Below are positions 17,852-26,987 of a DNA stretch of 64,000 bases, piece after piece. The position numbers and the translations under genes are program-made. Source of the DNA: Olsenella sp. KH3B4 (GTDB lineage Bacteria; Actinomycetota; Coriobacteriia; Coriobacteriales; Atopobiaceae); contig FOHD01000006.1 of assembly GCA_900111695.1 (NCBI GenBank), positions 121,471-185,470 of the forward strand, written 5' to 3'. Under the pieces are notes generated by a model, which had not been told where the DNA came from, ran no database searches, and worked only from the letters and a program-made list of their open reading frames with translations. Position 1 is the stretch's first letter. The number at the start of each line of letters is the position of its first letter.

Positions 17852-17959
17852 GAAGGCTCCCAGTTCAGGCGAGAACATCAGACAGCAGGCTACAAAAAAG
17901 CCCCAGCCGGCCGTGACGAGCGCGACCCGTGGGGCAAAAATCAAAACAGCGCGCTCGAT

Positions 17960-18048
17960 GGGAACGGGTGCCCGCCAGAGGCCCCTTATGGCTGCTGCCT
18001 CCCGGCCCTGACCAGGTTCGAGGTGTTGCGTCACCCGCACCCATCCAA
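17960..18048 (-). ncRNA. ffs: Signal recognition particle RNA (4.5S type)
   Basis: On the minus strand the hallmark tip is present: GGTCAGGGCCGGGAGGC followed by AGCAGCCA, the asymmetric loop and tetraloop helix bound by Ffh. Flanking GGGTGC and GGGCACCC pair as the closing stem. Downstream, GCGCGCTGTTTTGATTTTTG is T-rich, as for an intrinsic terminator. Ends are estimated from the closing stem. A possible -10 (TACAGT) lies about 20 bases upstream. Confidence 0.9.
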
Positions 18049-18449
18049 CGCGCTGGAGAACACTGTACCAAAGAAGGGGCCGCGTCACTCTCGCGCCACG
18101 AAAACGCGACAAAGCAGGCGAACCATCGGCGAAATGGACGAGGGCCCACGGATTGATCAGATCCGAAGGCCCCCACTTTTGGCAGCTGCCAAGCTGTTTA
18201 AAGCTCACGCAGGTCGCAGCGCAAGACCTACGCCAGTCACGCCGCGCTCCTCTGCTCGACCTCTATCATTCCCCAATCGGCTTGCCACAAACCATGCCAC
18301 AGACGCGAACGGTTCATTTCATCGGAGAAGCACAGCCAGCCGACAATTACCCCACAACCCTGACCTCGCGGCACCTCACGCGTCGGCAGCCCCACGACGC
18401 CCCGATGCGCTACCATGCTGCACGTATGCGATGGCAGCAAGGAGGACCC
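18049..18449. other. Intergenic region with divergent promoters
   Basis: About 400 bases between the SRP RNA (minus) and the 18450 gene (plus). A minus-strand TACAGT near 18060 is a plausible ffs -10. On the plus strand the region just before 18450 carries AAGGAGG. No gene or structured RNA is recognised in the middle. Confidence 0.4.
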
Positions 18450-19043
18450 ATGGCTAAGAAGCCCAGCGCAAAGGCTCGCAAGGCGGCCGAGGAGGCCGTT
18501 CGTCAGTCAAAGCTCGACGAGAAGTACGGCAAGCCGCTCTTCTCTCTCACCTACGACATGAACGAGTACGAGCTCGCCCGCGCCGCAAACCTCTACGGAC
18601 CGGACCGCATGAAGGACCTCTTCAACGGCGCCGCGATCCTCTCGCTTGCTCTGCTCATCTTTGTCCTGGTGACCATGGGCGACAAGGTTGCGCTCACCAT
18701 AATCCTGCTGGTAGTTGCCGTTATCACCTCTACCATCACCACCAACTGGAGCCGCTTCGCCACCTTCCTCGCACGCAAGAGCACGCTGGGGCTTGTGGGC
18801 GAGAACAACCGTCACCACATCGTGGTGACCGAGGACAAGCTGGTTGAGGAAGGCCCCGATGACCGCGTGGTAGAGTACCCGCTCTCCGAGCTCAGGCACT
18901 CCCGTTCCAGCGACGAGGCAACCGTTGTCGACTTTGGCAACAAGCGCTGCGTCTACATTCCTCGCGCGCCCATGAGCGAGGGCCGCTACCAGGCGCTCGT
19001 TCGTTTCCTTCTCGACCACGAGCCCAAGAAGGACAAGCGCTAG
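18450..19043 (+). CDS. Membrane protein of unknown function, possible YcxB-like domain
   Basis: A 197-residue protein; ATG 18450 with AAGGAGG five bases upstream. Residues 1-30 are Lys/Ala-rich and helical, two membrane helices follow (about 58-76 and 80-96), and the last 90 residues are soluble. The pattern of LVEEGPDDRVVEYPLSEL then a hydrophobic strand (RCVYIPRAPM) resembles the YcxB-like C-terminal fold, a family without known function. I am not certain of this. It stands alone between the SRP RNA and the Memo-AMMECR1 gene. Confidence 0.7.
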   Translation: MAKKPSAKARKAAEEAVRQSKLDEKYGKPLFSLTYDMNEYELARAANLYGPDRMKDLFNGAAILSLALLIFVLVTMGDKVALTIILLVVAVITSTITTNWSRFATFLARKSTLGLVGENNRHHIVVTEDKLVEEGPDDRVVEYPLSELRHSRSSDEATVVDFGNKRCVYIPRAPMSEGRYQALVRFLLDHEPKKDKR

Positions 19044-19162
19044 GCGGGAGCGCTCCCGCATTCGAACACGCGTGACGGCAGGCGACCCCCGAACGCCGAA
19101 ACCGGTGATCGTCCCCCGCTCCAACGGGTATTGACTCTGGTAGCGACCAAGGAGGTCCTGCC

Positions 19163-20566
19163 ATGAGCATTGTTGCTGCATTCGCCGTACCGCATCCACC
19201 CCTCATCATCCCCGGCGTGGGTTCCGGCAAGGAAAAGATTGCCTCCACCATCGCCGCATACGACGAGGTGGGGCGCCGCGTTGCCGAGCTTGCGCCAGAC
19301 ACCGTGGTAATCTCGAGTCCACACGCCGTGATGTACGCGGACTACATCCACGTCTCCCCCGGACGCTGCGCCCAGGGCGGCTTCTCCATGTTTGGGGCGC
19401 CGCAGGCCCGCTACGAGGCCGTCTATGACCAGGAGTTTGTTCGCGCGCTCGCACACGCGTGCGCGCAGGAGGGCCTCTCCGCCGGCTGCGAGGGCGAGCG
19501 CGACCCCACGCTCGACCACGGGACCATGATTCCGCTTCACTTCATCCAGCGCCACACCAAGGACTTCCAGGTGGTGCGCATGGGGATCTCGGGCCTCTCG
19601 CCAGAGGACCACTACCGCATGGGCATCCTGGTCCAGCGCGTCGCCCGCGAGCTTGGCAGGCGCGTGGCCTACGTGGCGTCCGGCGACCTTTCCCACAAGC
19701 TGCTCAAGAGCGGTCCTTACGGCTTTGCGCCCGAGGGGCCACAGTTTGACGAGAAGGTCACGCATGCCTTCTCGACCGGCGACCTCCTGCCCCTGCTCAC
19801 GATGGACCGCGGCTTTGCCGAGCGCGCCGCTGAATGCGGGCTGCGCAGCTTCCAGATCATGGCGGGCGCTCTTGACCGCACCGCCATCAAGCCCGAGCTC
19901 CTCTCTTACGAGGGGCCCTTTGGCGTGGGCTATGGCGTGGCAGCATTCACGCCCGTGGGCGAGGAGGGCGCGGACGAGAGCCGCGCGCTTCTCGAGCAGT
20001 ACGAGGCATTCCATAAGGCAGACCTCGCGCGCCGAAGGGCGTCGGAGGACCCGTACGTCTCTTTGGCACGCCTCTCGCTCGAGACCTATGTGCGCGAGCG
20101 CCGGCGCATTACGCCGGACGAGAAGCCCGGTCTGCCCGCCGAGTTGCTCTCGATCCGCGCCGGCGCGTTTGTCTCGCTCAAGAAGGACGGCGAGCTGCGC
20201 GGCTGCATTGGCACCATTGCGCCCACGCAGGACAACCTTGCCGAGGAGATCTGCGCGAACGCCATCTCCGCCGGTCGACACGACCCACGCTTCCCGCCGG
20301 TCACGGCAGGCGAGATGGACGAGCTCGTCTACGACGTGGACGTGCTTGGCGCGCCGGAGGCCGTGAAGTCCGCTGACCAGCTGGACCCCGAGCGCTATGG
20401 CGTCATCGTGAGCTGTGCGGATGGCCGGCGCGGGCTTCTCCTGCCAGACCTGGACGGCGTGGACACCGTTGCCGAGCAGCTGCGCATTGCGGCGGCCAAG
20501 GGACACATCGACCTGAAGCGCGATGACTGCTTGCTTGAGCGCTTCGAGGTCGTGAGGCACACGTGA
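19163..20566 (+). CDS. AmmeMemoRadiSam system: Memo/LigB-like and AMMECR1 domains fused
   Basis: A 467-residue protein, ATG 19163 behind AAGGAGG. Residues 1-270 are a class III extradiol dioxygenase-like (LigB/Memo) domain with FAVPHPPLI at the N terminus, DHGTMIPL, and ASGDLSHKL containing the conserved Asp and His. Residues about 285-465 are an AMMECR1 domain (LKKDGELRGCIGTI, then HDPRFPPV). In many genomes Memo, AMMECR1 and a radical SAM protein are encoded together. Here the first two are one polypeptide and the third overlaps it by four bases. The family's biochemical function is not settled to my knowledge. Confidence 0.92.
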   Translation: MSIVAAFAVPHPPLIIPGVGSGKEKIASTIAAYDEVGRRVAELAPDTVVISSPHAVMYADYIHVSPGRCAQGGFSMFGAPQARYEAVYDQEFVRALAHACAQEGLSAGCEGERDPTLDHGTMIPLHFIQRHTKDFQVVRMGISGLSPEDHYRMGILVQRVARELGRRVAYVASGDLSHKLLKSGPYGFAPEGPQFDEKVTHAFSTGDLLPLLTMDRGFAERAAECGLRSFQIMAGALDRTAIKPELLSYEGPFGVGYGVAAFTPVGEEGADESRALLEQYEAFHKADLARRRASEDPYVSLARLSLETYVRERRRITPDEKPGLPAELLSIRAGAFVSLKKDGELRGCIGTIAPTQDNLAEEICANAISAGRHDPRFPPVTAGEMDELVYDVDVLGAPEAVKSADQLDPERYGVIVSCADGRRGLLLPDLDGVDTVAEQLRIAAAKGHIDLKRDDCLLERFEVVRHT

Positions 20567-21408
20567 GCAGCAACGCAACATGCGACGTCTGCTGGCGCCA
20601 CTGCGCGATCCCAGAGGGAGGCGCGGGGTTCTGTCGGGCTCGCACCTGCCGCGAGGGACGCGTCGTGGCGGAGAACTACGGCAGGCTCACTTCGGTGGCG
20701 ATAGACCCTGTCGAGAAGAAGCCGCTGGCAGAGTGGCATCCCGGCGCACGCGTGCTCTCGGTTGGGAGCTATGGGTGCAACATGCGCTGCCCGTTCTGCC
20801 AGAACCACGAGATATCGCAGGCGGGCGCAGGCGGCGTGCCCTGGCGTGAAGTCTTGCCACAGGAGCTGGTGGACCTCGCGCTTGAGTGCGCCGAGCGCGA
20901 CCCGGGCGTCATAGGCATTGCACATACGTACAACGAGCCGCTGGTTGGCTGGGAGTACGTGCGCGACTGCTCAATGCTGGCGCACGAGGCGGGGCTCGCC
21001 AACGTGCTGGTGTCCAATGGCTGCGCCAGCGCTCGCGTGATCGAGGCGCTGGCGCCGTTCGTGGATGCCGCCAACATCGACCTCAAGTGCTTCTCGGCCG
21101 ATGACTACCGTGAGCTGGGCGGCAGCCTTGAGGACGTGCGGCATGCCATCGAGGTGCTGGGGACGAGCAAGACGTGCCACCTCGAGGTGACCACCCTCGT
21201 GGTGCCCGGGTTGAGTGACTCCGAGGCTGCCATGCGCAAGGAGGCCGCTTGGCTTGCCAGCGTGGACGAGAGCATCGTGCTGCACGTCACGCGATTCTTC
21301 CCGCGCTGGCACATGGCGGACGCCCAACCCACGCCGGTGGCAACCGTGATGCGCCTCGCCGACGTTGCACGAGAGTACCTGCCGCACGTCCACGTGGGAA
21401 ACTGCTAG
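20563..21408 (+). CDS. AmmeMemoRadiSam system radical SAM enzyme
   Basis: A 281-residue radical SAM protein; the GTG at 20563 overlaps the upstream stop. An N-terminal cysteine group (CDVCWRHC, FCRARTC) precedes the radical SAM cluster CNMRCPFC, which binds the 4Fe-4S cluster that cleaves S-adenosylmethionine. ANIDLKCF and HLEVTTLVVPG are further family blocks. It is similar to pyruvate formate-lyase activases but belongs to the AmmeMemoRadiSam group (TIGR04337 type). It forms one operon with the Memo-AMMECR1 fusion; the substrate is unknown. Confidence 0.93.
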   Translation: MSSNATCDVCWRHCAIPEGGAGFCRARTCREGRVVAENYGRLTSVAIDPVEKKPLAEWHPGARVLSVGSYGCNMRCPFCQNHEISQAGAGGVPWREVLPQELVDLALECAERDPGVIGIAHTYNEPLVGWEYVRDCSMLAHEAGLANVLVSNGCASARVIEALAPFVDAANIDLKCFSADDYRELGGSLEDVRHAIEVLGTSKTCHLEVTTLVVPGLSDSEAAMRKEAAWLASVDESIVLHVTRFFPRWHMADAQPTPVATVMRLADVAREYLPHVHVGNC

Positions 21409-21436
21409 AGGCGGGGGCTGACCGATAGTTGCCCTA

Positions 21437-22795
21437 TTACTCAATCGCGAATGCAGCGTAGAGGGGTAGCGCTCTAAGCTCGATTCCCTCCTCACTGGTG
21501 TTGCGCGAAAAGTTCTGCTCAGAGAGCCTTATGGCATATGGCGAGCCGCCAGAAGCCATAAGGTGTTTCAGACTTCTCGCGTGTACGTTGCGTGCCGACT
21601 TCACCTCAATGGGCACTACCTCTGCGCGGTCATTCTGGAAGATGAAATCGACTTCGCCTCGTGAAGAGTCTTCGTCGGGCATCCAGTAGAACGTCTTGAT
21701 GCTGTTCGCCCGCAGAGACTGCATCACGAAGTTCTCAGCCAGCGCGCCACGAAAATCCGACGAGAGCTGCGCGACAAGCGCCGTGTCCAGGAAGAGAGAC
21801 GGGGCGATGCCAAACTTCTTAAACATGACCCCCGTATCCGCAACATACACCTTGAAGTAGCTGCCCTCCTCGTCGTTATATGGACTCAGCGGAGCGCGCG
21901 TGTCCTTGGTGAGCTCGTTGCGTGTCACAATTCCGGCAGCCTCAAGCCACTCCAAGGGCTCCAACAGGCGGGAGCGCCTGCCACCACGCACCACATCGGC
22001 ATACTTGAACTTCTTGGTAGAAGCACGCAGGAGCTGCTTGGGCAGGCTGTCCCAGATGCGTTTGGCGGATATGCCGCTGATGCCATTCTCGGGGTCGGTC
22101 ATATCTGCCGTGTAGGTAGCATCAATCTCCGCAAGCTCGTCCATGACCACATCAAGCGAGCCGGTTTCAAGCCACTCGCGGAGCGGTTTGGGCATACCTC
22201 CCACCACGAGAAAACGGTGATACAAATCAAGCGCGCGTTCATGAAGCACATATGGCTCACAGCTCTGGGCGTGCTCGCGAATGGCATTTGCCATGGGCTT
22301 CTCGCCTGACGCCCAGAGGAACTCCTCGAAGTCCATAGGGTGCATCTCGAGCTGGCGGACGCCCGAGGGAAACGGAAGTCGACGGTTTTTTGTGGTTACA
22401 CCTAGGAGGCTCCCGCTCGCAATGACCCGCCATGGTGAGTCGGCGAAGAACCGCAGAGAGTTTAACGCCTTCTCGGACAGCTGCACCTCGTCAAAGAAGA
22501 GCAGCGCGTGCTCTGGATCCAGAGCGAGGCGCTTGTATTCAGCGATTCTCGACGTAATGCGATTGAGATCATCCGTAGGGCCATCGAAGATTCGCTCGAT
22601 GGTCTCAAGATCGGTCTGGAAGTCGAGCTTGACGAGCCCCCTTCCAGCAAGTTCTTGGCCCACGTGCTCTATGACGCTTGTCTTGCCTGTACGACGGGCT
22701 CCACTAATGAGCAGCGGGTGCATATCCCCACGCTTAAACCAGGCGCGAATAGCGTCCTCGATCTTTCTCTCCATGTAGATGGAACCCTGTGGCAT
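21437..22795 (-). CDS. AAA_14/DUF4143 family ATPase
   Basis: A 452-residue protein; ATG 22795 has GGAG seven bases upstream (an ATG 24 bases further out lacks one). Walker A is GARRTGKTS near the N terminus, Walker B LLFFDEVQ. Residues about 190-350 are a DUF4143 domain and the C-terminal 60 residues resemble the PD-(D/E)xK-type end of the family (RGEVDFIF...VVPIEVKSARN). Such ATPases are widespread, often in several copies, and their role is unknown; a nuclease-like C terminus suggests a DNA-related or defence function. The promoter region contains 33-bp tandem palindromes (22851-22932), probably an operator. Confidence 0.88.
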   Translation of the reverse strand: MPQGSIYMERKIEDAIRAWFKRGDMHPLLISGARRTGKTSVIEHVGQELAGRGLVKLDFQTDLETIERIFDGPTDDLNRITSRIAEYKRLALDPEHALLFFDEVQLSEKALNSLRFFADSPWRVIASGSLLGVTTKNRRLPFPSGVRQLEMHPMDFEEFLWASGEKPMANAIREHAQSCEPYVLHERALDLYHRFLVVGGMPKPLREWLETGSLDVVMDELAEIDATYTADMTDPENGISGISAKRIWDSLPKQLLRASTKKFKYADVVRGGRRSRLLEPLEWLEAAGIVTRNELTKDTRAPLSPYNDEEGSYFKVYVADTGVMFKKFGIAPSLFLDTALVAQLSSDFRGALAENFVMQSLRANSIKTFYWMPDEDSSRGEVDFIFQNDRAEVVPIEVKSARNVHARSLKHLMASGGSPYAIRLSEQNFSRNTSEEGIELRALPLYAAFAIE

Positions 22796-22850
22796 GAGTT
22801 TCTCCGTCCCCAGGTGCATTTGTCACGATAATAGAACTGTTTGCCCAGGA

Positions 22851-22932
22851 TGTACACGTTTTTATGTAATTTCGTGTACACGCTGTACACGTTTTTACGT
22901 AATTTCGTGTACACGCTGTACACGAAATTACG
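22851..22932. repeat. 33-bp tandem repeats with nested palindromes upstream of the DUF4143 ATPase
   Basis: Two 33-base units (22851-22883 and 22884-22916) differ by one base, and a third partial unit follows. Each has TGTACAC and its complement GTGTACA. At 22898-22932 the arms CGTAATTTCGTGTACA and TGTACACGAAATTACG form a perfect 16-bp palindrome around a 3-base centre. The block ends 56 bases before the ATPase start on the minus strand, placing it in the promoter. It looks like a multi-dimer operator. Confidence 0.75.
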
Positions 22933-23003
22933 CACTGCGAGGAGGCTGTTGCGATACTGGGCCGCGTGATTCCACCGCAGCGGCGATTTCCTGCGGTTGA
23001 TAA

Positions 23004-23281
23004 TGCCCCTTCGGCGAGAAATGCGCTCCGGAGAGGGGACTTCGTACGGGATTCCGTACGAGATGAGTCCTCCGGAGAGAAATGGACGCCAGAGGGAAGA
23101 CTACGTACAACATCGCTGCGATAAAGAGCCCTCCGGCGAGAAATGGACGCCAGAGGGCGCGTTTCGTGCGCAAGTGCTGCAAAAGGGGCCTCTCGTGTGC
23201 AAAAAAGACGCACGAAAGGCCCCTTTGTACGTGATTGCTGCTAAAACACCTGCTCCGGCGCCAAAAAGACGCCGGAGGTGA
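23004..23281. repeat. Hairpin-array repeat, copy A
   Basis: Six stem-loops follow one another. Clear ones are CGTACGG/CCGTACG (23043-23060), GCCCTCCGGCG/CGCCAGAGGGC (23128-23158), AAAGGGGCC/GGCCCCTTT (about 23182-23226) and CTCCGGCG/CGCCGGAG (23253-23278). Loops are purine-rich (AGAAATGGA, CCAAAAAGA). The linker TTTGTACGTGATTGCTGCT recurs in copy B at 26988-27266. The last hairpin is followed by a T-run on the minus strand, so it can terminate pgi transcription. Long open frames across it are artefacts of the repeats. Confidence 0.75.
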
Positions 23282-23297
23282 GGTTCTGGTCGCAGCC

Positions 23298-23320
23298 CGC
23301 ACGGCCGGACGGCCGTGCGG
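23298..23320 (-). terminator. GC-rich hairpin just after pgi
   Basis: CCGCACGGCC (23298-23307) pairs with GGCCGTGCGG (23311-23320), a perfect 10-bp stem eight bases after the pgi stop. It lacks its own T-run on the minus strand. Confidence 0.6.
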
Positions 23321-23328
23321 CAATCGCC

Positions 23329-25023
23329 TTACTCCCGGTGCGCACGATAGAACGCGATGAGCGCCTTGGTCGACGCATCCTGCTGCGAGAGCGCCACGTC
23401 GTCGTGGAACGCAGGTGTGATCTGCTTGGCAAGCTGCTTGCCCAGCTCGACGCCCCACTGGTCGAAGGAATCAAGCCCCCACACCGTGCCCTCGACAAAG
23501 ACGATGTGCTCGTAGAGCGCGATGAGCTCGCCGAGCGCGTGCGCGTTCAGCTCGATGCCAAAGATGGACGTGGTCGGACGGTTGCCGGCAAAGCAGCGCG
23601 CGGGCACCATCCACTCGGCAGTCCCCTCCGCTCGAACCTCGTCGGCAGTCTTTCCAAAGGCGAGAGCCTTGGTCTGCGCGAGGAAGTTGGAAAGGAACAG
23701 CTCGTGCACGTCCTGCTCGCCGTCCTTGGTGGGATGAGGCGTGTTCACGAAGGCGATGAAATCCGCCGGGATGAGGTGCGTGCCCTGGTGAATGAGCTGG
23801 TAGAACGAGTGCTGGCCGTTCGTGCCGGCCTCGCCCCAGAAGATCTCGCCAGTTGTGGAGGTAACCGCCGTGCCGTCCCAACGCGTGGGCTTGCCGTTGG
23901 ACTCCATCGTAAGCTGCTGCAGGTACGCGGGGAAGCGGTGCAGGTACTGGTTGTACGGGAGCACCGCATGGCTCTCGGCGCCAAAGAAGTTCGTGTACCA
24001 CACGTTGATGAGGCCCATCAGAGCCACGACGTTCTTCTCGAGTGGGGTCTCGCAGAAGTAGCGGTCAACGTCATGGAAGCCGGCGAGAAACTCCTCGAAG
24101 ACCTTGGGCCCAAAGGCGATGATGAGCGAGAGGCCCACCGCGGAGTCCACGGAATAGCGCCCGCCGACCCAGCTCCAGAACCCAAACGCGTTCTGTGGGT
24201 CGATGCCAAACTCCTCGACCAGCTTGAGGTTGGTGGAGACGGCAACAAAGTGGTGCTTCACGGCGTCCGCGACCGAGGCGTCCGAGCCGTCAATGGCACC
24301 AGATGCCTTGAGCCCGTCGAGCAGCCACGCCTTGGCCTCGCGTGCGTTGGTCATGGTCTCGAGCGTGGTGAACGTCTTGGAGACGATGACCACCAGCGTG
24401 GTCTCGGGGTCAAGGCCCTTGACCTTCTCGGCCATGTCGTTGGGGTCGATGTTCGAGACATAGCGCACGTTGATGCCCGCGTCAGCGTAGGGCTTGAGCG
24501 CCTCGTACACCATGACCGGGCCGAGGTCGGAGCCACCGATGCCAATGGAGACAACGTCCTTGATTGCCTTGCCGGTAACGCCCTTCCACTCGCCAGAGCG
24601 CACGCGCTCTGCAAAGGCGTACATGCGGTCGAGAACCTCGTGCACGTCGGCCACGCAGTCCTGTCCGTCCACCATGAGCTTGCCCGCGTCTGCGGCGGGG
24701 CGACGCAGCGCAGTGTGCAGGACGGCGCGATCCTCGGTGGTGTTGATGCGAGTGCCCTCGAACATGGCCGTACGACGATCCTCCACGCCCGTCTCGCGCG
24801 CGAGGTCACATAGAAGCTTGATGGTGCCCTCAGTCACGAGGTTCTTGGAGAGGTCGAAGTGCAGGTCGTTGAGGTCATAGGAGAACTTGCTCACGCGGTC
24901 TGCGTCCTCGGCAAACCACTTCTTGAGGCTAATGCCATCTGCAACCAGCTTGTCGTGGTGGTTCTGAAGCGCCTTCCAAGCGGGAGTCTTGGTGGCGTCG
25001 ACGGGTGCGGGAATGTTGGGCAT
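23329..25023 (-). CDS. pgi: Glucose-6-phosphate isomerase
   Basis: A 564-residue enzyme converting glucose-6-phosphate to fructose-6-phosphate in glycolysis. ATG 25023 has AAGGAG seven bases upstream; the longer frame upstream is not family-like. Signatures: [14 protein letters not shown] (phosphate binding), [31 protein letters not shown], catalytic Glu in [10 protein letters not shown], and the C-terminal lysine block near DASTKALI. Length agrees with bacterial long-form Pgi. It is followed by hairpin-array copy A. Confidence 0.97.
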   Translation of the reverse strand: MPNIPAPVDATKTPAWKALQNHHDKLVADGISLKKWFAEDADRVSKFSYDLNDLHFDLSKNLVTEGTIKLLCDLARETGVEDRRTAMFEGTRINTTEDRAVLHTALRRPAADAGKLMVDGQDCVADVHEVLDRMYAFAERVRSGEWKGVTGKAIKDVVSIGIGGSDLGPVMVYEALKPYADAGINVRYVSNIDPNDMAEKVKGLDPETTLVVIVSKTFTTLETMTNAREAKAWLLDGLKASGAIDGSDASVADAVKHHFVAVSTNLKLVEEFGIDPQNAFGFWSWVGGRYSVDSAVGLSLIIAFGPKVFEEFLAGFHDVDRYFCETPLEKNVVALMGLINVWYTNFFGAESHAVLPYNQYLHRFPAYLQQLTMESNGKPTRWDGTAVTSTTGEIFWGEAGTNGQHSFYQLIHQGTHLIPADFIAFVNTPHPTKDGEQDVHELFLSNFLAQTKALAFGKTADEVRAEGTAEWMVPARCFAGNRPTTSIFGIELNAHALGELIALYEHIVFVEGTVWGLDSFDQWGVELGKQLAKQITPAFHDDVALSQQDASTKALIAFYRAHRE

Positions 25024-25090
25024 GGGGCGCTCCTTGTCGTAATCGACAACAGACGGTTCAAGGATACCGCGTATGCAGGTCAGCTGAACA

Positions 25091-25648
25091 CTAGAAGGGC
25101 TCTCCAAGAGGAGGTATCTGCTTGAGCCATGCCCACATGACCTGCTTCTGGCGCTGATCTCCCAGAGCTGCCGCAAAACCTCCAAGCGCCAGAACGCGGA
25201 CTCCCCGCACATAGACCACATAACCAGGCTCCAGCATGGCCTCTGGCAGGCTCTGGAGGGAAGCCAGGTTGTCTGCAAAGGCGTCGCGAACGGCCTGCGC
25301 CGCCGCATCGTCGCAGCACACAAGGGTTGCTGGGTCCAGCGCCGCCAGCGTCTCGCGTACGGCGGAGGCGTCCAGGGCGCCAGCGCTTCCCGGCGCCGGA
25401 AGAAAGAGCGTGCACCAGTCCTCCGGCTCGTAGCCCAGCCTGGACAGCGACTTTCTCAGCGCCACGCCATCCGATCCAGAGAGCAGCTCGGCGCCGTTGC
25501 GCTCCTCTGGTGAGAGTTCGCCTTTTGCGAGAACCACGGCCGAGAACGCGTTGCCGCCCATGCGCACGCCGCGCGCCGCGAGCGAGGAGAGCTCAGCCCG
25601 AGCCTTTCCCACGTACGCCTCGCGGCGCCTATCCCGCTCCGTTGCCAT
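25091..25648 (-). CDS. Protein of unknown function, possibly uracil-DNA-glycosylase-fold
   Basis: A 185-residue soluble protein. The ATG at 25648 is preceded by GGAGG five bases away; an in-frame ATG 24 codons upstream has none. The segment [21 protein letters not shown] has the look of the helix in uracil-DNA glycosylase-superfamily proteins, and [14 protein letters not shown] resembles a later family block, but catalytic motifs are not evident. I leave it unassigned. It is 67 bases upstream of pgi on the same strand and divergent from thioredoxin. Confidence 0.7.
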   Translation of the reverse strand: MATERDRRREAYVGKARAELSSLAARGVRMGGNAFSAVVLAKGELSPEERNGAELLSGSDGVALRKSLSRLGYEPEDWCTLFLPAPGSAGALDASAVRETLAALDPATLVCCDDAAAQAVRDAFADNLASLQSLPEAMLEPGYVVYVRGVRVLALGGFAAALGDQRQKQVMWAWLKQIPPLGEPF

Positions 25649-25807
25649 TGCGTCCTCCCCCACACCGCTCGCCAGAGCCAGCGGCCGCTCACATGTGATA
25701 ATGGAGATAGCATTTTGCACCCCATGTCACACCCAGTGTAAATCGGGTATAAGCCGTTTCGACACGAAACCGCGGGCGAAGGCGTCCGCATCCGCTGGGA
25801 GGCAGAC

Positions 25808-26128
25808 ATGGCTACAACCCCTATCACTATCGACAAGTTCGACTCCATCGTATCCGGCTCCGCAAAGCCGGTCCTTGTTGACTTCTGGGCGTCCTGGTGC
25901 GGTCCCTGCCGCGCCCTTGGCCCCGTTGTCGAGGAGATTTCCGGCGAGCTGAGCGACAAGCTCGACGTCTACAAGTGCAACGTGGACGAGGAGGCGGACC
26001 TCGCAACGAGATTCCGCATCGTCTCCATCCCCACGCTCATCCTTTTCAAGGACGGCAAGCCCGCGCACACCATGGTGGGCAACATGCCCAAGGCCGAGCT
26101 CAAGAAGGAGCTGGAGGCGTACCTGTAA
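25808..26128 (+). CDS. trxA: Thioredoxin
   Basis: A 106-residue thioredoxin with active site WCGPC (residues about 33-37), the cis-Pro segment SIPTLILFKDG and the typical five-strand length. It reduces protein disulfides in the cytoplasm using thioredoxin reductase. The start ATG has GGGAGG upstream. No reductase gene is nearby. A terminator follows at 26182-26210. Confidence 0.96.
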   Translation: MATTPITIDKFDSIVSGSAKPVLVDFWASWCGPCRALGPVVEEISGELSDKLDVYKCNVDEEADLATRFRIVSIPTLILFKDGKPAHTMVGNMPKAELKKELEAYL

Positions 26129-26181
26129 GGGGCAGCGCGGGGCACGCGCTACGCAGCATGCCCTAGACTTGTGCTTAACGC

Positions 26182-26210
26182 GGGGCGGATGCCTTCTCGG
26201 CGTCCGCCCC
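26182..26210 (+). terminator. Terminator after trxA
   Basis: GGGGCGGATGCC (26182-26193) pairs with GGCGTCCGCCCC (26199-26210); a perfect stem with loop TTCTC, followed by TTCT. Confidence 0.8.
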
Positions 26211-26244
26211 TTCTGGTATCACGCGAACTGGAAAGGACTCCCGC

Positions 26245-26922
26245 ATGGCCGAACATCTTGCAGAGAAGGGCCACACGTTTCGAAGGCTCCTGCGAGAGAA
26301 CCTGCGCCTTGTCCTTGCGGCAGCTGCGGCCTGCATCTTTATCTGGCTTCTTGAGGAGGTTGGCGAGGGCGAGCTCACCAAGCTCGATTCCGGTGCCTAC
26401 CTGCTCTTTGTTCAGACTCTACGCCAACCGTGGCTCACACCGTACATGGAGTCCATCTCCGAGCTTGCGCAACCGGTGGTGCTTCTCGTCATGCTGCTGG
26501 CAGTGGAGGCGTTTGCCCCGGGCCGCAGGCCGGGCACCTGCGCTGCCGTAAACCTAGTGTGCTCCGTTGCGTTGAATGTCCTGCTCAAGCAGTTCGTTCA
26601 GCGGCCAAGGCCAGACGGGTTCCGCCTCATTGCCGAGACGGGCTATAGCTTCCCCTCCGGGCACTCCATGGTGGCGATGGCATTCTACGGGCTTCTTGCC
26701 TGGATGGTATGGCACTACGAGCGCGACCGACTCGTGCGCTGGCTGTGCGTGATCGGCTTTGGCCTGGTGATTGTCCTTATCGGCATCAGTCGCATCTACC
26801 TGGGCGTCCACTACGCTTCTGACGTGCTTGCCGGCTTCTGCGTGTCTCTCATCTGGCTCGCGCTCTACACCAAGCTCGTGGTGCCCTTGCTCATGGACGA
26901 GAAGGTCACCGAGCACGAATGA
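26245..26922 (+). CDS. PAP2 family membrane phosphatase
   Basis: A 225-residue polytopic protein with the three lipid-phosphatase motifs: KQFVQRPRP, PSGHS and SRIYLGVHYASD. These give the phosphate-binding Lys/Arg and the catalytic His pair. PAP2 membrane enzymes dephosphorylate phosphatidate, phosphatidylglycerophosphate or undecaprenyl pyrophosphate; the substrate cannot be told here. About five or six membrane segments are visible. GGAAAGGA precedes the ATG. Confidence 0.92.
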   Translation: MAEHLAEKGHTFRRLLRENLRLVLAAAAACIFIWLLEEVGEGELTKLDSGAYLLFVQTLRQPWLTPYMESISELAQPVVLLVMLLAVEAFAPGRRPGTCAAVNLVCSVALNVLLKQFVQRPRPDGFRLIAETGYSFPSGHSMVAMAFYGLLAWMVWHYERDRLVRWLCVIGFGLVIVLIGISRIYLGVHYASDVLAGFCVSLIWLALYTKLVVPLLMDEKVTEHE

Positions 26923-26987
26923 GGAAGTCATCGCGCACGAATACAATGACGCCAACGCAAGGGTTTCCTGCGCAGAGGCTGCAAGGA

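Noticed and set aside
17852-18208. N-terminal extension of the DedA frame
   Set aside because: It reads through the SRP RNA; a good ribosome site precedes the ATG at 17851.
22669-22935. Minus-strand frame with repeated VYSVYTKL blocks
   Set aside because: The repetition comes from the 33-bp DNA palindromes in the ATPase promoter, and the frame runs out of phase through the ATPase start.
22734-23458. Open frames with recurring blocks across hairpin array A
   Set aside because: The peptide repeats follow from DNA hairpin repeats, the same array gives frames on both strands, and there is no ribosome site.
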